NCBI GenBank assembly: GCA_041397765.1 | Contig: JAWKWA010000007.1 | Coordinates: 1 to 64,000 of the forward strand | Length of the DNA stretch: 64,000 nucleotides | Direction of reading: 5' to 3' | From: JAWKWA01 sp041397765 | GTDB lineage: Bacteria > Pseudomonadota > Alphaproteobacteria > Rhizobiales > Hyphomicrobiaceae | Shown here: positions 42,646 through 52,934 of the stretch, piece after piece | Position numbering within the stretch: the first letter of the stretch is position 1 | Layout of the letters: each line of letters starts with the position of its first letter | The notes under the pieces: model-generated | Databases searched by the model: none | Seen by the model: the letters and a program-made list of their open reading frames with translations, nothing else | Told to the model about the DNA's origin: nothing | Made by a program: the position numbers and the translations under genes

Positions 42646-45561
42646 ATGAGTTTCGGTAGGGCGGCACTGGCCGCGATCATCGCGTGGATCGGCCTTGCGG
42701 CCGGGCTCGGCCCGGTCGAGCGGGCACACGCCGACGAATGGGTCGAGCTCGGCCAGACGAAGCCGAGCTTCGGCATCGACAAGGATACGGTGACGCTGGC
42801 GCGCCCGATGGCGATCGACAGCCTCCGGTTCGAGACGCCGGTCAAGGGTATCCGCATCCTGGCGGTCACGGTCCATTTCCGTGACGGGACGTCCTACACG
42901 CTGACGCCGAGCGAACTCGCCCGCGCCGCCGACAGCCGTGGCGAGATCGATCTGCCGGACATCCGCCGGGAGGTCACGGCGCTCGATCTCCAGCAGCAGC
43001 GCACCGCCGTCACGATCGGTTTCAGCCCGAAGGTGACGGTCTATGGCCGCAAGTTCGAGGAGCGTCGCGCGAGCCGGCGTCCGGCGGCCTCGCCCGGACC
43101 CGACTGGGACGAGCTGGCGAGCGACACGGTCGATCCGGATCGCCGCAGCAGCGACGTGTTCCGGGTCGGCCGCGACCAGGGCCGCTACGGCGCCATCGCC
43201 ATCTCGGTCGGTGGCCGTCCGGTCAATGTGCGGTCCATCCGCATCGTCTACGGGAACGGCGAGACCGAGGACGTCAAGATCGACGACGTCATCGCCGAGG
43301 GCCGGCCGAGCGATCCCATCGAGATCGAGGGCCGTCGCCGCGCCATCCGGCAGATCGAGATCGTCTATGGCGATCAGCGCCGCAGGGGACCGCCGGTCGA
43401 GCTGACCATCTGGGGCAGCAAGGCGCCGGCCGCGCCGGTCGAGCCGTTCGGCCGCGACTGGCAGGAGCTCGGTCAGGAGACGGTCGATACGGGACGCAAC
43501 GGGGCCGTCATCGATGCAGGTGGCCGTCGTGACGGTCGCTTCGCCCAGATCGGTCTTTCAGTCTATGGCGGCGATATCGATCTCAAGTCGATCAGGGTCA
43601 CCTACGCGAACGGTGATCGTGAGGAGATCGAGATCAATCAGCAGATCCGCGATGGTGGAAAGACCGATCCGATCGACGTCTCCGGTCGCCGCCGTGCGAT
43701 CCAAAGCGTCGAGCTCTCCTATTACAGGGATCGTCGTCGAGGTCGCCGCGTCGATGTTACGCTGTGGGGCAACGCTGCGCCGCCGCCGCCGGTCGAGCCG
43801 TTCGGTCGCGACTGGCAGGAGCTCGGTCAGCAGACGGTCGATACCGGCCGTGATCGCGACGTGATCGAGGTCGGCCGCCGTGAAGGCCGGTTCAGCGCGC
43901 TCGGCCTGTCGGTCTATGGCGGCGATATCGATCTGCGCTCGATGCGCGTCGTCTATGCCGACGGCGACACGGAGGATCTCGACGTCGCCCAGCAGATCCG
44001 CGACGGCGGCAAGACCGAGGAGATCGACCTCACCGGCCGCCGCCGGGCGATCCGCGAGGTGCAGCTCAGCTACTCCAAGGACCGTCGCCGCGGGCGCCGG
44101 GTCGAGGTGACGCTGTGGGGCAACCCGGCTCCCGCCGAGCCGGTGGCGCCGCAGGGCGAGGGCTGGGAGAATCTCGGCTCGGGCACGATCGACAGCGGTC
44201 GCGACCGCGACACGGTGAAGGTCGGCCGTCGCGAGGGGCAGTTCGACGCGCTCGCGCTGTCGGTCTATGGCCGGGCCGTGAAGATCCGCTCGGTGCGGGT
44301 GTTCTATACGGACGGCGACAGCGAGGACATCGACTTCCAGCGTGACGTCGCCGATGGCGGCACGACGGAGCCCGTCGAGTTGTCGGGCGGCCGGCGGACC
44401 ATCGATCGCATCGAGCTCGCCTATTCGCAGGACCGCCGTCGCGGGCCCCGGCCCGAGGTGACGGTGTGGGGCCTCAAGTCGCCGCCGCTGCCGACGGTGC
44501 CCTATCGCTCCGGCGACTGGGATCTGCTCGGCGTCGAGAGCGTCGACGGGCGTCGCGACCGGGACATCGTGCGGGTCGGTGCCGCGGAGGGCTTCTATGC
44601 CTCGATCGGCCTCTCCGTGCGCGGTGCGGGCATCCGCATCGACTCGGTGAAGGTGACCTATGCGAACGGCGAGACCGAGGAGCTCGATGTCAGGTCGCAG
44701 CTTCGCGACGGCGAGTTCTCGCGACCGGTGCGGGTCAATGGCGACCGGCGGCGGATCCAGCAGATCGAGCTGCGCTACTCGTCCGACCGGCGCGGCCGCC
44801 GGCCCGAGGTGGCGGTCTGGGGTGAGAAGGCACCTCCGACGCCCGCATCGCCCTATGGTGGCGGCTGGATGCTGCTCGGCTTCCAGAGCGTCGACCAGGG
44901 CAACGACCGCGACGTGTTCGAGGTCGGTGCCGACAAGGGCGCGATGACCGACATCGGTCTGTCGGTGATCGGTAACCCGGTGTCGATCCAGCGGCTCACC
45001 GTCACCTACGGCAATGGCGAGCGGGACGACCTCGACATTCGCTCGCGTGTCGGCGAGAGCCGGGCGGCGAAGCCTGTGTCGCTGAATGGTCCGCGGCGGT
45101 TCATCAAGTCGATCGACATCGTCTACTCGTCCGACCGTCGTCGCGAGGATCGGGCCTGGGTGGCGATCTGGGGCAAGAAGGCGACGGGTGCCGAGACCGG
45201 TGGCGGCTCGGCCTCGCCGTTCGGACGGAACTGGGACGAGCTCGGCCGGGGTGCTTTCCGGCAGACCGACAACCAGCTCAGCATCCGGGTCGATCGGGGT
45301 GACGGTCCTTACACGGCGATCGGCATCGAGTCCGACCGGCGCGACATCGTCATCACCTCGGTCAGGATCTTCTTCCAGAACGGCCGGGACGTGACGATCA
45401 ACAATGGCCGCCCGATCGTGTTCCGGTCCGGCGACACGGCCGGCCCCTTCGATCTGCCGGGGGCGTCCCGTCAGATCCGCAGGGTCGATATCACGTTCGA
45501 GAAGTTCCGGCCCGGTGGCCGCGATCCGCAGATCACGGTCTGGGCACGCCAGGGCCGCTGA
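42646..45561 (+). CDS. Exported protein of eight tandem DUF2541-like beta domains
   Basis: A 971-residue protein. The signal peptide (MSFGRAALAAIIAWIGLAAG, then ERAHA|DEW) sends it to the periplasm. It consists almost wholly of eight copies of one domain. Landmark Trp codons lie at 42739, 43105, 43459, 43813, 44164, 44518, 44866 and 45232, a period of 116-122 residues. Consensus: W-x-LG...VD..RDRD...VG...G.F..IGLSVYG..I...S..V.Y..GD.E.., then GRRRAI..VEL.Y..DRRRG.R..V.(L/V)WG. This resembles the DUF2541/YaaI-type beta-sandwich. The first copy is most divergent; the last has the least conserved RDRD and WG motifs. Start chosen for GAAGGCGAGG just upstream. Confidence 0.75.
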   Translation: MSFGRAALAAIIAWIGLAAGLGPVERAHADEWVELGQTKPSFGIDKDTVTLARPMAIDSLRFETPVKGIRILAVTVHFRDGTSYTLTPSELARAADSRGEIDLPDIRREVTALDLQQQRTAVTIGFSPKVTVYGRKFEERRASRRPAASPGPDWDELASDTVDPDRRSSDVFRVGRDQGRYGAIAISVGGRPVNVRSIRIVYGNGETEDVKIDDVIAEGRPSDPIEIEGRRRAIRQIEIVYGDQRRRGPPVELTIWGSKAPAAPVEPFGRDWQELGQETVDTGRNGAVIDAGGRRDGRFAQIGLSVYGGDIDLKSIRVTYANGDREEIEINQQIRDGGKTDPIDVSGRRRAIQSVELSYYRDRRRGRRVDVTLWGNAAPPPPVEPFGRDWQELGQQTVDTGRDRDVIEVGRREGRFSALGLSVYGGDIDLRSMRVVYADGDTEDLDVAQQIRDGGKTEEIDLTGRRRAIREVQLSYSKDRRRGRRVEVTLWGNPAPAEPVAPQGEGWENLGSGTIDSGRDRDTVKVGRREGQFDALALSVYGRAVKIRSVRVFYTDGDSEDIDFQRDVADGGTTEPVELSGGRRTIDRIELAYSQDRRRGPRPEVTVWGLKSPPLPTVPYRSGDWDLLGVESVDGRRDRDIVRVGAAEGFYASIGLSVRGAGIRIDSVKVTYANGETEELDVRSQLRDGEFSRPVRVNGDRRRIQQIELRYSSDRRGRRPEVAVWGEKAPPTPASPYGGGWMLLGFQSVDQGNDRDVFEVGADKGAMTDIGLSVIGNPVSIQRLTVTYGNGERDDLDIRSRVGESRAAKPVSLNGPRRFIKSIDIVYSSDRRREDRAWVAIWGKKATGAETGGGSASPFGRNWDELGRGAFRQTDNQLSIRVDRGDGPYTAIGIESDRRDIVITSVRIFFQNGRDVTINNGRPIVFRSGDTAGPFDLPGASRQIRRVDITFEKFRPGGRDPQITVWARQGR

Positions 45562-45613
45562 CGGCGGGCCGATCCCGAGCGCCGGCAAAGGCTGCCGGCA
45601 CTCGATCGATGCC

Positions 45614-45658
45614 AGCGAAATCGACGGCCGGTCCTTCGCGGGGCCGGCCGTTTCGCTT
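45614..45658. terminator. Rho-independent, probably bidirectional terminator
   Basis: ACGGCCGGTCC (45624-45634) pairs with GGGGCCGGCCGT (from about 45640 to 45651) around a TTCG-type loop. It is flanked by AGCGAAA on the left and TTTCGCT on the right, which also pair, so a T-rich run follows the stem in either direction. It lies 53 bp after the eight-repeat gene. Confidence 0.6.
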
Positions 45659-45830
45659 TGACAGCGGCGGGGTGCTTCCGTCGCGCTTCGGCGTCGCGAG
45701 ATGGGGGGCCTTGCGGGGGATGCAGCGGCGGTCTGGCTGAGCACGAGCCGGGCCATTTCCGCTTGCCCTTGCCGAGAGGGGGTTGGCATAACTGCCCCAT
45801 GCGCAAACCTGACAGCGATGAGGGAACGGC

Positions 45831-46958
<1,128 letters not shown>

Positions 46959-47081
46959 GGATGCGTGAGGGGCCGCGTCTCGTTGCGGCTCGCCGGGGCG
47001 AGGCGGCTCTCTCGAGCGGCCTCGTCAGGGGGATTGCGGGACGGGCGGATCGCGAGCAGGCAACACAGCGAGGCAATGACG

Positions 47082-47432
47082 ATGGCCCCATCGCGCATCC
47101 ACACGATGAAGGTCGCGACCGTCTATCCGCTCTATGTGAAGAAGGCCGAGCGCAAGAACAGGAGCCGGGACGAGGTCGACCAGATCATCCTCTGGCTGAC
47201 GGGCTATGATGCCGAGGGGCTCGCGCGGCAGATCACCAAAGGCAGCGATTTCGAGACCTTCTTCGCCGAGGCCCCGGCCCTCAATCCGGCAAGCGATCTC
47301 GTCAAGGGCGTGGTGTGCGGTGTGCGGGTCGAGGAGATCGAGGACCCGCTGGTTCGCAAGGTGCGCTGTCTCGACAAGCTGATCGACGAGCTCGCCCGGG
47401 GCCGGGCGATGGAGAAGATCCTGAGGTCGTGA
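47082..47432 (+). CDS. DUF2200 family protein
   Basis: A 116-residue cytoplasmic protein matching DUF2200 along its whole length: RIHTMKVATVYPLYVKKAERK, DEVDQIILWLTGYD, FETFFAEAPALNP, VVCGVRVEEIEDPLVRKVR, LDKLIDELARGRAMEKIL. Function unknown. ATG at 47082 sits 8 bases after AGCGAGG; the in-frame ATG at 47076 is only 2 bases away from that site, so 47082 is preferred. Frame upstream of these lacks family similarity. Confidence 0.87.
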   Translation: MAPSRIHTMKVATVYPLYVKKAERKNRSRDEVDQIILWLTGYDAEGLARQITKGSDFETFFAEAPALNPASDLVKGVVCGVRVEEIEDPLVRKVRCLDKLIDELARGRAMEKILRS

Positions 47433-47463
47433 GACGCGCACGGGGGCGGGCGGCCGCGACCGG

Positions 47464-48015
47464 CTATTTCAGCGTGACGATGCCGTCGGCGAGGCCCTTC
47501 AGCGAGACCGGGATGCCGATGCCCGCCTCCTTCGACTGGTAGACGATGAACCAGGCGGTGGTGCCGGCCTTGAACTTCTCCAGGATGTCGGCGGTCACGG
47601 TGACCTGGGCGACACAGCCGACCACCTGACAGCGCACGAAGGGCGCATGCCCGATCTTGACCTCGTCGATCTGCAGGCCGAGGCCGGGCGGCAGGAGGAT
47701 GCCGAGCGGCGCGAAGACGCGCAGCACATGCGTGCCGTCGGGGCTCGCCTGGAACTGGACGCTGAGGCCGATATTGGGATTGCTCTCGGAGGTCACGTCC
47801 TGGACGAGGGCGCAGACCTCGCTCTTGGCACCGGCCGGCTGCTTGCAGACCACCTGCCAGTCGCCGTGCTGGGCCTTGACGGTGGCATCGTCGGCGGCGG
47901 CGGCCGGGTCGGCGGCGGTCGCGGCGAAAAGAGCGATCAGGGCGATGAGGCGGGCGCAGCCCGCCGCGGCGAGCCGGGAGAGGCAGCGCGGGCGGATGGC
48001 CGCTGTCATGTGCAT
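47464..48015 (-). CDS. Invasion-associated locus B (IalB)-like exported protein
   Basis: A 183-residue periplasmic protein. A signal peptide (RLIALIALFAATAADPAAA) is followed by the IalB core: HGDWQVVCKQPAGAKSEVCALVQDV, GILLPPGLGLQIDEVKIGHAPFVRC, and CVAQVTVTADILEKFKAGTTAWF. Cys pairs would form disulfides. IalB proteins of rhizobia and Bartonella are envelope proteins of poorly defined role. Starts at 48015 (MHMTAAIRP) or 48009 are both possible. It converges with DUF2200 (31 bp between stops). Confidence 0.85.
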   Translation of the reverse strand: MHMTAAIRPRCLSRLAAAGCARLIALIALFAATAADPAAAADDATVKAQHGDWQVVCKQPAGAKSEVCALVQDVTSESNPNIGLSVQFQASPDGTHVLRVFAPLGILLPPGLGLQIDEVKIGHAPFVRCQVVGCVAQVTVTADILEKFKAGTTAWFIVYQSKEAGIGIPVSLKGLADGIVTLK

Positions 48016-48773
48016 TTGCGCGTTCAAGACTTCCCGATCTCCCTCGTCGTCCCGTCCGGCATGCGGGAGGCCGCCGGCTTCCCAGCAGATGAAGATCCCC
48101 CGCAAACGAAGATCCATCGCCCAATGCGGTTCGAACCGCAGATGCCGACGCCGGCCTCCCCGGTGGCAGGCGCCGCTGCGCCGGCGTGGATGCCGACCGG
48201 TCGCCGCCCGGTTTCGGCGAGCAATAGGGCCTAAATTCGACCGATGGCAAGTCTGGAGCGTTTTGCGATCCGACGGACCCGGATCGGTGCTCAAGGTTCT
48301 CGTCTTCGCGCATTTTCGTTCGACGAGCCGGTATCCGTCCCCGCCTTCGCCCGGACAGGCTCCGTCGAGAAATGCTCTCGCCGGCCGGCCATCCACATGC
48401 CGGCGCCGTCGCGTGGATATGCCGCATGCCCGCTCCCTTGTGGGATCAAGGGGCATCGTGCTCATTGCATGAGAAGTGCTCGCATTCTGCGTTTGCCAAG
48501 GCAAATGCGCCGGGCTAGAAGCGCCTCCCTGCCGTCGTGTTCCATCCGGTGCTTCGGTCCCCGCTCGGCCGCATGGCCGTTCGGTGCGTTCGGCCATGGC
48601 GGATCGGCCTCAGCGCTCGACCTTCATGCGGACCGGGGGCAAGGCGGCTCGCGGCGAGCGGCGACGGAATGGGGCGCGGACGCAGGCGTCACGGCCGGCG
48701 GGCAGGCAGGACAAGCAGGCGCAAAGCCTGGAACGACAAGGCGAATTTGGCCAGGATGACGAGGGTTCTGAGA
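48016..48773. other. Long intergenic region upstream of the cytochrome oxidase cluster
   Basis: About 760 bp with no convincing gene; the frames across it have no family likeness. It contains three consecutive dyads between 48435 and 48507 (separate entry) and probably the promoters of the IalB-like gene and the cox cluster. Confidence 0.5.
48435..48507. promoter_or_regulatory. Three consecutive inverted repeats upstream of the cox cluster
   Basis: CCCTTG (48435-48440) / CAAGGG (48447-48452); CTCAT (48461-48465) / ATGAG (48469-48473); GCGTTTGCC (48489-48497) / GGCAAATGC (48500-48508), the last with one G-T wobble and a 2-nt centre. They lie about 270 bp before ctaC and may be operators or a structured leader. 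Confidence 0.35.
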
Positions 48774-49664
48774 ATGGTCGGCACGAGGTTCGGGACGGGG
48801 TGCCTCGGCATCCTGACGGCGGGTGGCGCGCTCCTCACGGCGACGGCGGCCTTCGCGGGAATGGGCGAGCCCTCGCCCTACCAGATCGGCATGCAGGATG
48901 CCGCGACGCCTGTCGCGGAGAACATCCACTGGTTCCACAACAGCCTGCTGCTGCCGATCATCACGGCGATCACCGTGTTCGTGCTGGCGCTGCTGCTGAT
49001 CGTGATCTTCCGCTACAACAAGTCGGCCAACCCGGTCCCCTCGCACAACTCGCACAACACGATGCTCGAGGTGGCGTGGACGCTGGTGCCGATCCTGATC
49101 CTCGTCCTAATCGCGGTGCCCTCTTTCAAGCTGCTCTACAAGCAGTATTCCTATCCCAAGGCCGATCTCGTCATCAAAGCGATCGGCAATCAGTGGTTCT
49201 GGTCCTACGAATATCCCGACCAGGGCATCAGCTTCGACAGCTTCATGCTGCAGGACAGCGACCGGCAGGCGATGATCGGCCGCGGTCTCGAGGCGCCGCG
49301 CCTGCTCGCCGTCGACAACGAGGTGGTGGTGCCGGTCGATGCGGTCGTGCACGTCATGACGACCTCGCGCGACGTCATCCATTCCTGGACGATCCCCTCC
49401 TTCGGCTCCAAGGTCGACGCGGTGCCGGGGCGTCTTGCTGCGACCTGGTTCCAGGCGACGCGGAAGGGTGTCTTCTACGGGCAGTGCTCGGAGCTGTGCG
49501 GCAAGGATCACGCCTTCATGCCGATTGCCGTCCGGGTGGTCGACAAGGCCGTGTTCGACGCCTGGGCTGCGGCGCAGAAGGCGGGGGACGGCGACAAGGC
49601 GCGCGAGATCATCGAGCAGGCGGCACTCGCCGACAAGCCGCGCTCGGTGGCGGCGAGCCAGTAG
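48774..49664 (+). CDS. ctaC: Cytochrome c oxidase subunit II
   Basis: A 296-residue CuA subunit that takes electrons from cytochrome c. It has a signal peptide (ILTAGGALLTATAAFA), two membrane helices (LLLPIITAITVFVLALLLIVIF; LVPILILVLIAVPSFKLLY), the aromatic electron-entry patch GNQWFWSYEYPD, and the CuA site DVIHSWTIPSFG with CSELCGKDHAFMP. ATG at 48774 is preferred to 48756 because GAGGG lies 8 bases before it. First gene of the oxidase cluster. Confidence 0.94.
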   Translation: MVGTRFGTGCLGILTAGGALLTATAAFAGMGEPSPYQIGMQDAATPVAENIHWFHNSLLLPIITAITVFVLALLLIVIFRYNKSANPVPSHNSHNTMLEVAWTLVPILILVLIAVPSFKLLYKQYSYPKADLVIKAIGNQWFWSYEYPDQGISFDSFMLQDSDRQAMIGRGLEAPRLLAVDNEVVVPVDAVVHVMTTSRDVIHSWTIPSFGSKVDAVPGRLAATWFQATRKGVFYGQCSELCGKDHAFMPIAVRVVDKAVFDAWAAAQKAGDGDKAREIIEQAALADKPRSVAASQ

Positions 49665-49778
49665 GACGGCCGGACGAGAGATCGTCCCGAGGGCCCCAGC
49701 CGGCACATCGCAAGGCGGGGCCTTCTGGGCAAGCACCTGGAACAACAGGCATTCTTAAAGGCAGGACGGACAAGGACC

Positions 49779-51380
49779 ATGGCGACTGAGGCGGACGTCC
49801 ATCACGACCACGACCATCACCCGACCGGCATCACGCGCTGGCTGTTCTCGACGAACCACAAGGACATCGGGACGCTCTATCTGCTGTTCGCGATCCTCAT
49901 GGGCCTCGTCGGTGGCTATCTTTCGATCATGATGCGCGCCGAGCTCCAGGAGCCCGGCATGCAGATCTTCGGGGATGCGCATCTGTTCAACGTGTTCGTC
50001 ACCGGGCACGGTCTCATCATGGTGTTCTTCATGGTGATGCCGGCGATGATCGGCGGCTTCGGCAACTGGTTCGTGCCGTTGATGATCGGAGCGCCCGACA
50101 TGGCGTTCCCGCGCATGAACAACATCTCGTTCTGGCTGCTGCCGGCCTCGATCACGCTGCTCGTCATCTCCATGTTCGTCGAGGGTGACTCGGGCGGCCA
50201 TGGCGTCGGCGGCGGCTGGACGATTTATGCGCCGCTCTCGACCTCGGGCTCGCCGGGTCCTGCCATGGACTATGCGATCCTGTCGCTGCACATCGCCGGT
50301 GCCTCGTCGATCCTCGGCGCGATCAATTTCATCACCACGATCTTCAACATGCGCGCGCCGGGCATGACGCTGCACAAGATGCCGCTGTTCGTGTGGTCGG
50401 TGCTGGTGACGGCCTTCCTGCTGCTGTTGTCGCTGCCGGTGCTGGCGGGCGCCATCACCATGCTGCTGACCGATCGTAATTTCGGCACGACCTTCTTCGA
50501 CGCGGCCGGCGGCGGCGATCCGCTGCTCTACCAGCACCTGTTCTGGTTCTTCGGTCACCCGGAGGTCTACATCCTCATCCTGCCGGGCTTCGGCATCATC
50601 AGCCAGATCGTGTCGACCTTCTCGAAGAAGGAAGTGTTCGGCTATCTCGGCATGGCCTATGCGATGGTGGCGATCGGCTTCGTCGGCTTCATCGTCTGGG
50701 CGCACCACATGTACACTTCGGGCATGTCGGTGGATGCGCAGGCCTATTTCGTCTTCGCGACGATGGTCATCGCGGTGCCGACGGGCGTGAAGATCTTCTC
50801 CTGGATCGCCACCATGTGGGGCGGCTCGATCGAGTTCCGCTCGCCGATGATCTGGGCGATCGGCTTCATCTTCCTGTTCACCATCGGCGGCGTGACCGGC
50901 GTGGTGCTCGCCAATGCCGGCATGGACCGGGCCGTGCACGACACCTACTATGTCGTGGCGCACTTCCATTACGTGCTGTCGCTCGGCGCCGTGTTCGCCA
51001 TCTTCGCGGGCTTCTACTACTGGTTCCCGAAGATGACCGGCTACATGTTCTCCGAGTTTGTCGCAAAGCTGCATTTCTGGGTGATGTTCATCGGCGCGAA
51101 CCTCGCCTTCTTCCCGCAGCATTTCCTCGGCCTTGCCGGCATGCCGCGCCGCTATGCGGACTATCCGGACGCGTTCGCGGGCTGGAACTATCTGTCGAGC
51201 ATCGGCGCCTATATCGCGGCGCTCGGCGTGGCGGTGTTCCTGTTCGGCCTCGTGCAGGCCTTCGTCAGGCGCCAGAAGGCGGCCGACAATCCCTGGGGCG
51301 CCGGTGCGACGACGCTCGAATGGACGCTGTCCTCGCCGCCGCCGTTCCATTCGTTCGAGGAGCTGCCGCGGATCAGGTAA
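49779..51380 (+). CDS. ctaD: Cytochrome c oxidase subunit I (aa3-type)
   Basis: A 533-residue, 12-helix haem-copper subunit that reduces oxygen to water and pumps protons. Haem a ligand region GHGLIMVFFMVMPAMIGGFG, the His-Tyr crosslink and CuB site WFFGHPEVYILILPGFG, CuB histidines in WAHHMYTSG, and haem ligands in YYVVAHFHYVLSLGA are all present. The conserved Glu of the D-channel is in GHPEVYI. The D-channel Asn and Asp region PLMIGAPDMAFPRMNN indicates a type A oxidase. 114 bp after ctaC. Confidence 0.96.
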   Translation: MATEADVHHDHDHHPTGITRWLFSTNHKDIGTLYLLFAILMGLVGGYLSIMMRAELQEPGMQIFGDAHLFNVFVTGHGLIMVFFMVMPAMIGGFGNWFVPLMIGAPDMAFPRMNNISFWLLPASITLLVISMFVEGDSGGHGVGGGWTIYAPLSTSGSPGPAMDYAILSLHIAGASSILGAINFITTIFNMRAPGMTLHKMPLFVWSVLVTAFLLLLSLPVLAGAITMLLTDRNFGTTFFDAAGGGDPLLYQHLFWFFGHPEVYILILPGFGIISQIVSTFSKKEVFGYLGMAYAMVAIGFVGFIVWAHHMYTSGMSVDAQAYFVFATMVIAVPTGVKIFSWIATMWGGSIEFRSPMIWAIGFIFLFTIGGVTGVVLANAGMDRAVHDTYYVVAHFHYVLSLGAVFAIFAGFYYWFPKMTGYMFSEFVAKLHFWVMFIGANLAFFPQHFLGLAGMPRRYADYPDAFAGWNYLSSIGAYIAALGVAVFLFGLVQAFVRRQKAADNPWGAGATTLEWTLSSPPPFHSFEELPRIR

Positions 51381-51705
51381 AGGGGGCGGCAGGGCACCGC
51401 CGGAGCCCTCCGTCGCCTCGGGCCCGAAGGTCTCGATCGACCGCTGCCTTCCGGCAATGCTCACGCGGCCGCTTCCCCGATGGAGGTGGCCGCGACAGCA
51501 TGTCGAGAGGCCGGCCGCCACGAGATCGGCCGGTCCGCCGCAGGTGAGACGGCGCGCCGGTCGGCCGGGCGAGGGTCCTGTTCCCTGAGGGGATGAGCGG
51601 TGTGCCGGCCACGGGCCGGGATCGAGGCGGCAGGCACCATGGGCGGCGCCGAAGGGGGCCGCCAAGTCGGGCGTGAAGGACGGGCGAGAAGGAAAGGTGA
51701 CGTCA
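51381..51705. other. Gap between ctaD and ctaB
   Basis: About 325 bp, very GC-rich, with several GGCCGG-type self-complementary stretches (for example around 51507-51535). No gene, no clear promoter and no T-run terminator were recognised. Confidence 0.4.
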
Positions 51706-52668
51706 GTGAGTGATGCCGGGCTGACATTGGACGAGGGCTTCAAGTCCCCGTCGGCGGTCGCAGGCGGCGGCTCGGTCGGCGACTATGTGGCGCTGATGAA
51801 GCCGCGGGTGATGTCGCTCGTCGTCTTCACCGCGCTCGTCGGCATGGTCGCGGCGCCCCAGCCGATCCATCCGGTGCTCGGCATCGTCGCCCTCATCTGC
51901 ATAGCGGTCGGGGCGGGCGCTTCGGGCGCGCTCAACATGTGGTACGACGCCGATATCGACGCGCGGATGCAGCGCACGGCGGCCCGGCCGATCCCGCGCG
52001 GGCGGATCACGCGCGAGGAGGCATTCGGCTTCGGCATGGTGCTGGCGGTCGGCTCGGTCGCCACGCTCGGCCTCACCGTCGGCATCGTGGCAGGCGCGCT
52101 GCTCGCGCTCACCATCGCCTTCTACATCCTCGTCTACACGATGTGGCTGAAGCGGCGCACGCCGCAGAACATCGTGATCGGTGGCGCCGCGGGGGCGTTT
52201 CCGCCGATGATCGGCTGGGCGGCGGCGACAGGCGGCGTCAGCCTCGAGAGCGTGCTGCTGTTCCTCGTCATCTTCATGTGGACACCGCCGCATTTCTGGG
52301 CGCTGGCGCTCTATCGGGCGCGCGACTACGAGCGGGTCGGGGTGCCGATGCTGCCGGTCGTCGCCGGGCCCGACGAGACGCGGCGGCAGATCCTGCTCTA
52401 CAGTCTCGCGCTCGTCCCGGTCGCGATCGTGCCGGGGATCGTCGGACCTGGCGGACTACGCTATCTGGCGGTCTCGACGGCGCTCGGCGCCTGGTTCCTG
52501 GTGCTCGCGCTGCGGGTCTATCGGGTTCGCGAGGGGCGGGCCGGCGATCAGGCGGCCAAGCGGCTGTTCGGCTATTCGATCCTCTATCTCTTCATGCTGT
52601 TCCTGACGCTGCTCGTCGAGCGCGGGGTGCTGGCACCGCTCGGTGTGGTGCGGGACTGGTGGCTGTGA
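51706..52668 (+). CDS. ctaB: Protohaem IX farnesyltransferase (haem O synthase)
   Basis: A 320-residue UbiA-family membrane prenyltransferase that makes haem O for the oxidase. The Asp-rich prenyl diphosphate motif is NMWYDADIDARMQRTAARPIP; a second conserved block is FMWTPPHFWALALYRARDYERVGVPMLP. Nine helices are visible. GTG at 51706 (MSDAGLTLDEG) is favoured because GAGAAGGAAAGG precedes it; GTG at 51673 or 51697 would lengthen it slightly. Confidence 0.92.
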   Translation: MSDAGLTLDEGFKSPSAVAGGGSVGDYVALMKPRVMSLVVFTALVGMVAAPQPIHPVLGIVALICIAVGAGASGALNMWYDADIDARMQRTAARPIPRGRITREEAFGFGMVLAVGSVATLGLTVGIVAGALLALTIAFYILVYTMWLKRRTPQNIVIGGAAGAFPPMIGWAAATGGVSLESVLLFLVIFMWTPPHFWALALYRARDYERVGVPMLPVVAGPDETRRQILLYSLALVPVAIVPGIVGPGGLRYLAVSTALGAWFLVLALRVYRVREGRAGDQAAKRLFGYSILYLFMLFLTLLVERGVLAPLGVVRDWWL

Positions 52669-52726
52669 ACGTCGAGCGGGGCGGGAGGGGGCCTAGCCGA
52701 CAGAGTGAATGCTTCAGGTGGACGAG

Positions 52727-52867
52727 ATGAGCGGGAACGAAGATTTCGAGAAGCGGCGCCGACGGCGCTCGATCGCCATCGCGCTCGCGCTCGGCGGTCT
52801 TGCCATTCTGTTCTTCGTGGTGACGATCGTCAGGCTCGGCGGACAGGTGCTCAACAGGCCGCTCTGA
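52727..52867 (+). CDS. coxF: CoxF-like small membrane protein of the oxidase cluster
   Basis: Only 46 residues: a basic N-terminus (NEDFEKRRRRRS), one helix (IAIALALGGLAILFFVVTIVRLGG) and a short end (QVLNRPL). The sequence and its place between ctaB and ctaG match the CoxF proteins of rhizobial aa3 oxidase operons, thought to assist assembly. AGGTGG upstream of ATG 52727 and the conserved position make it convincing despite its size. Confidence 0.8.
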   Translation: MSGNEDFEKRRRRRSIAIALALGGLAILFFVVTIVRLGGQVLNRPL

Positions 52868-52934
52868 GGGGCGGCGGACAGCGGGCGACAGGCAGAGCGC
52901 GCGGGCGGATGCCCCGCGAGAGGTGAAGCAAGAG

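Noticed and set aside
43558..45789. A 743-codon minus-strand frame opposite the eight-repeat protein
   Set aside because: It mirrors the plus-strand repeats codon for codon and shows no domain; the plus strand has signal peptide and a conserved repeat pattern.
49755..51743. A 662-codon minus-strand frame over ctaD
   Set aside because: Antisense to the conserved oxidase subunit I; composition is His/Arg/Glu-rich noise.
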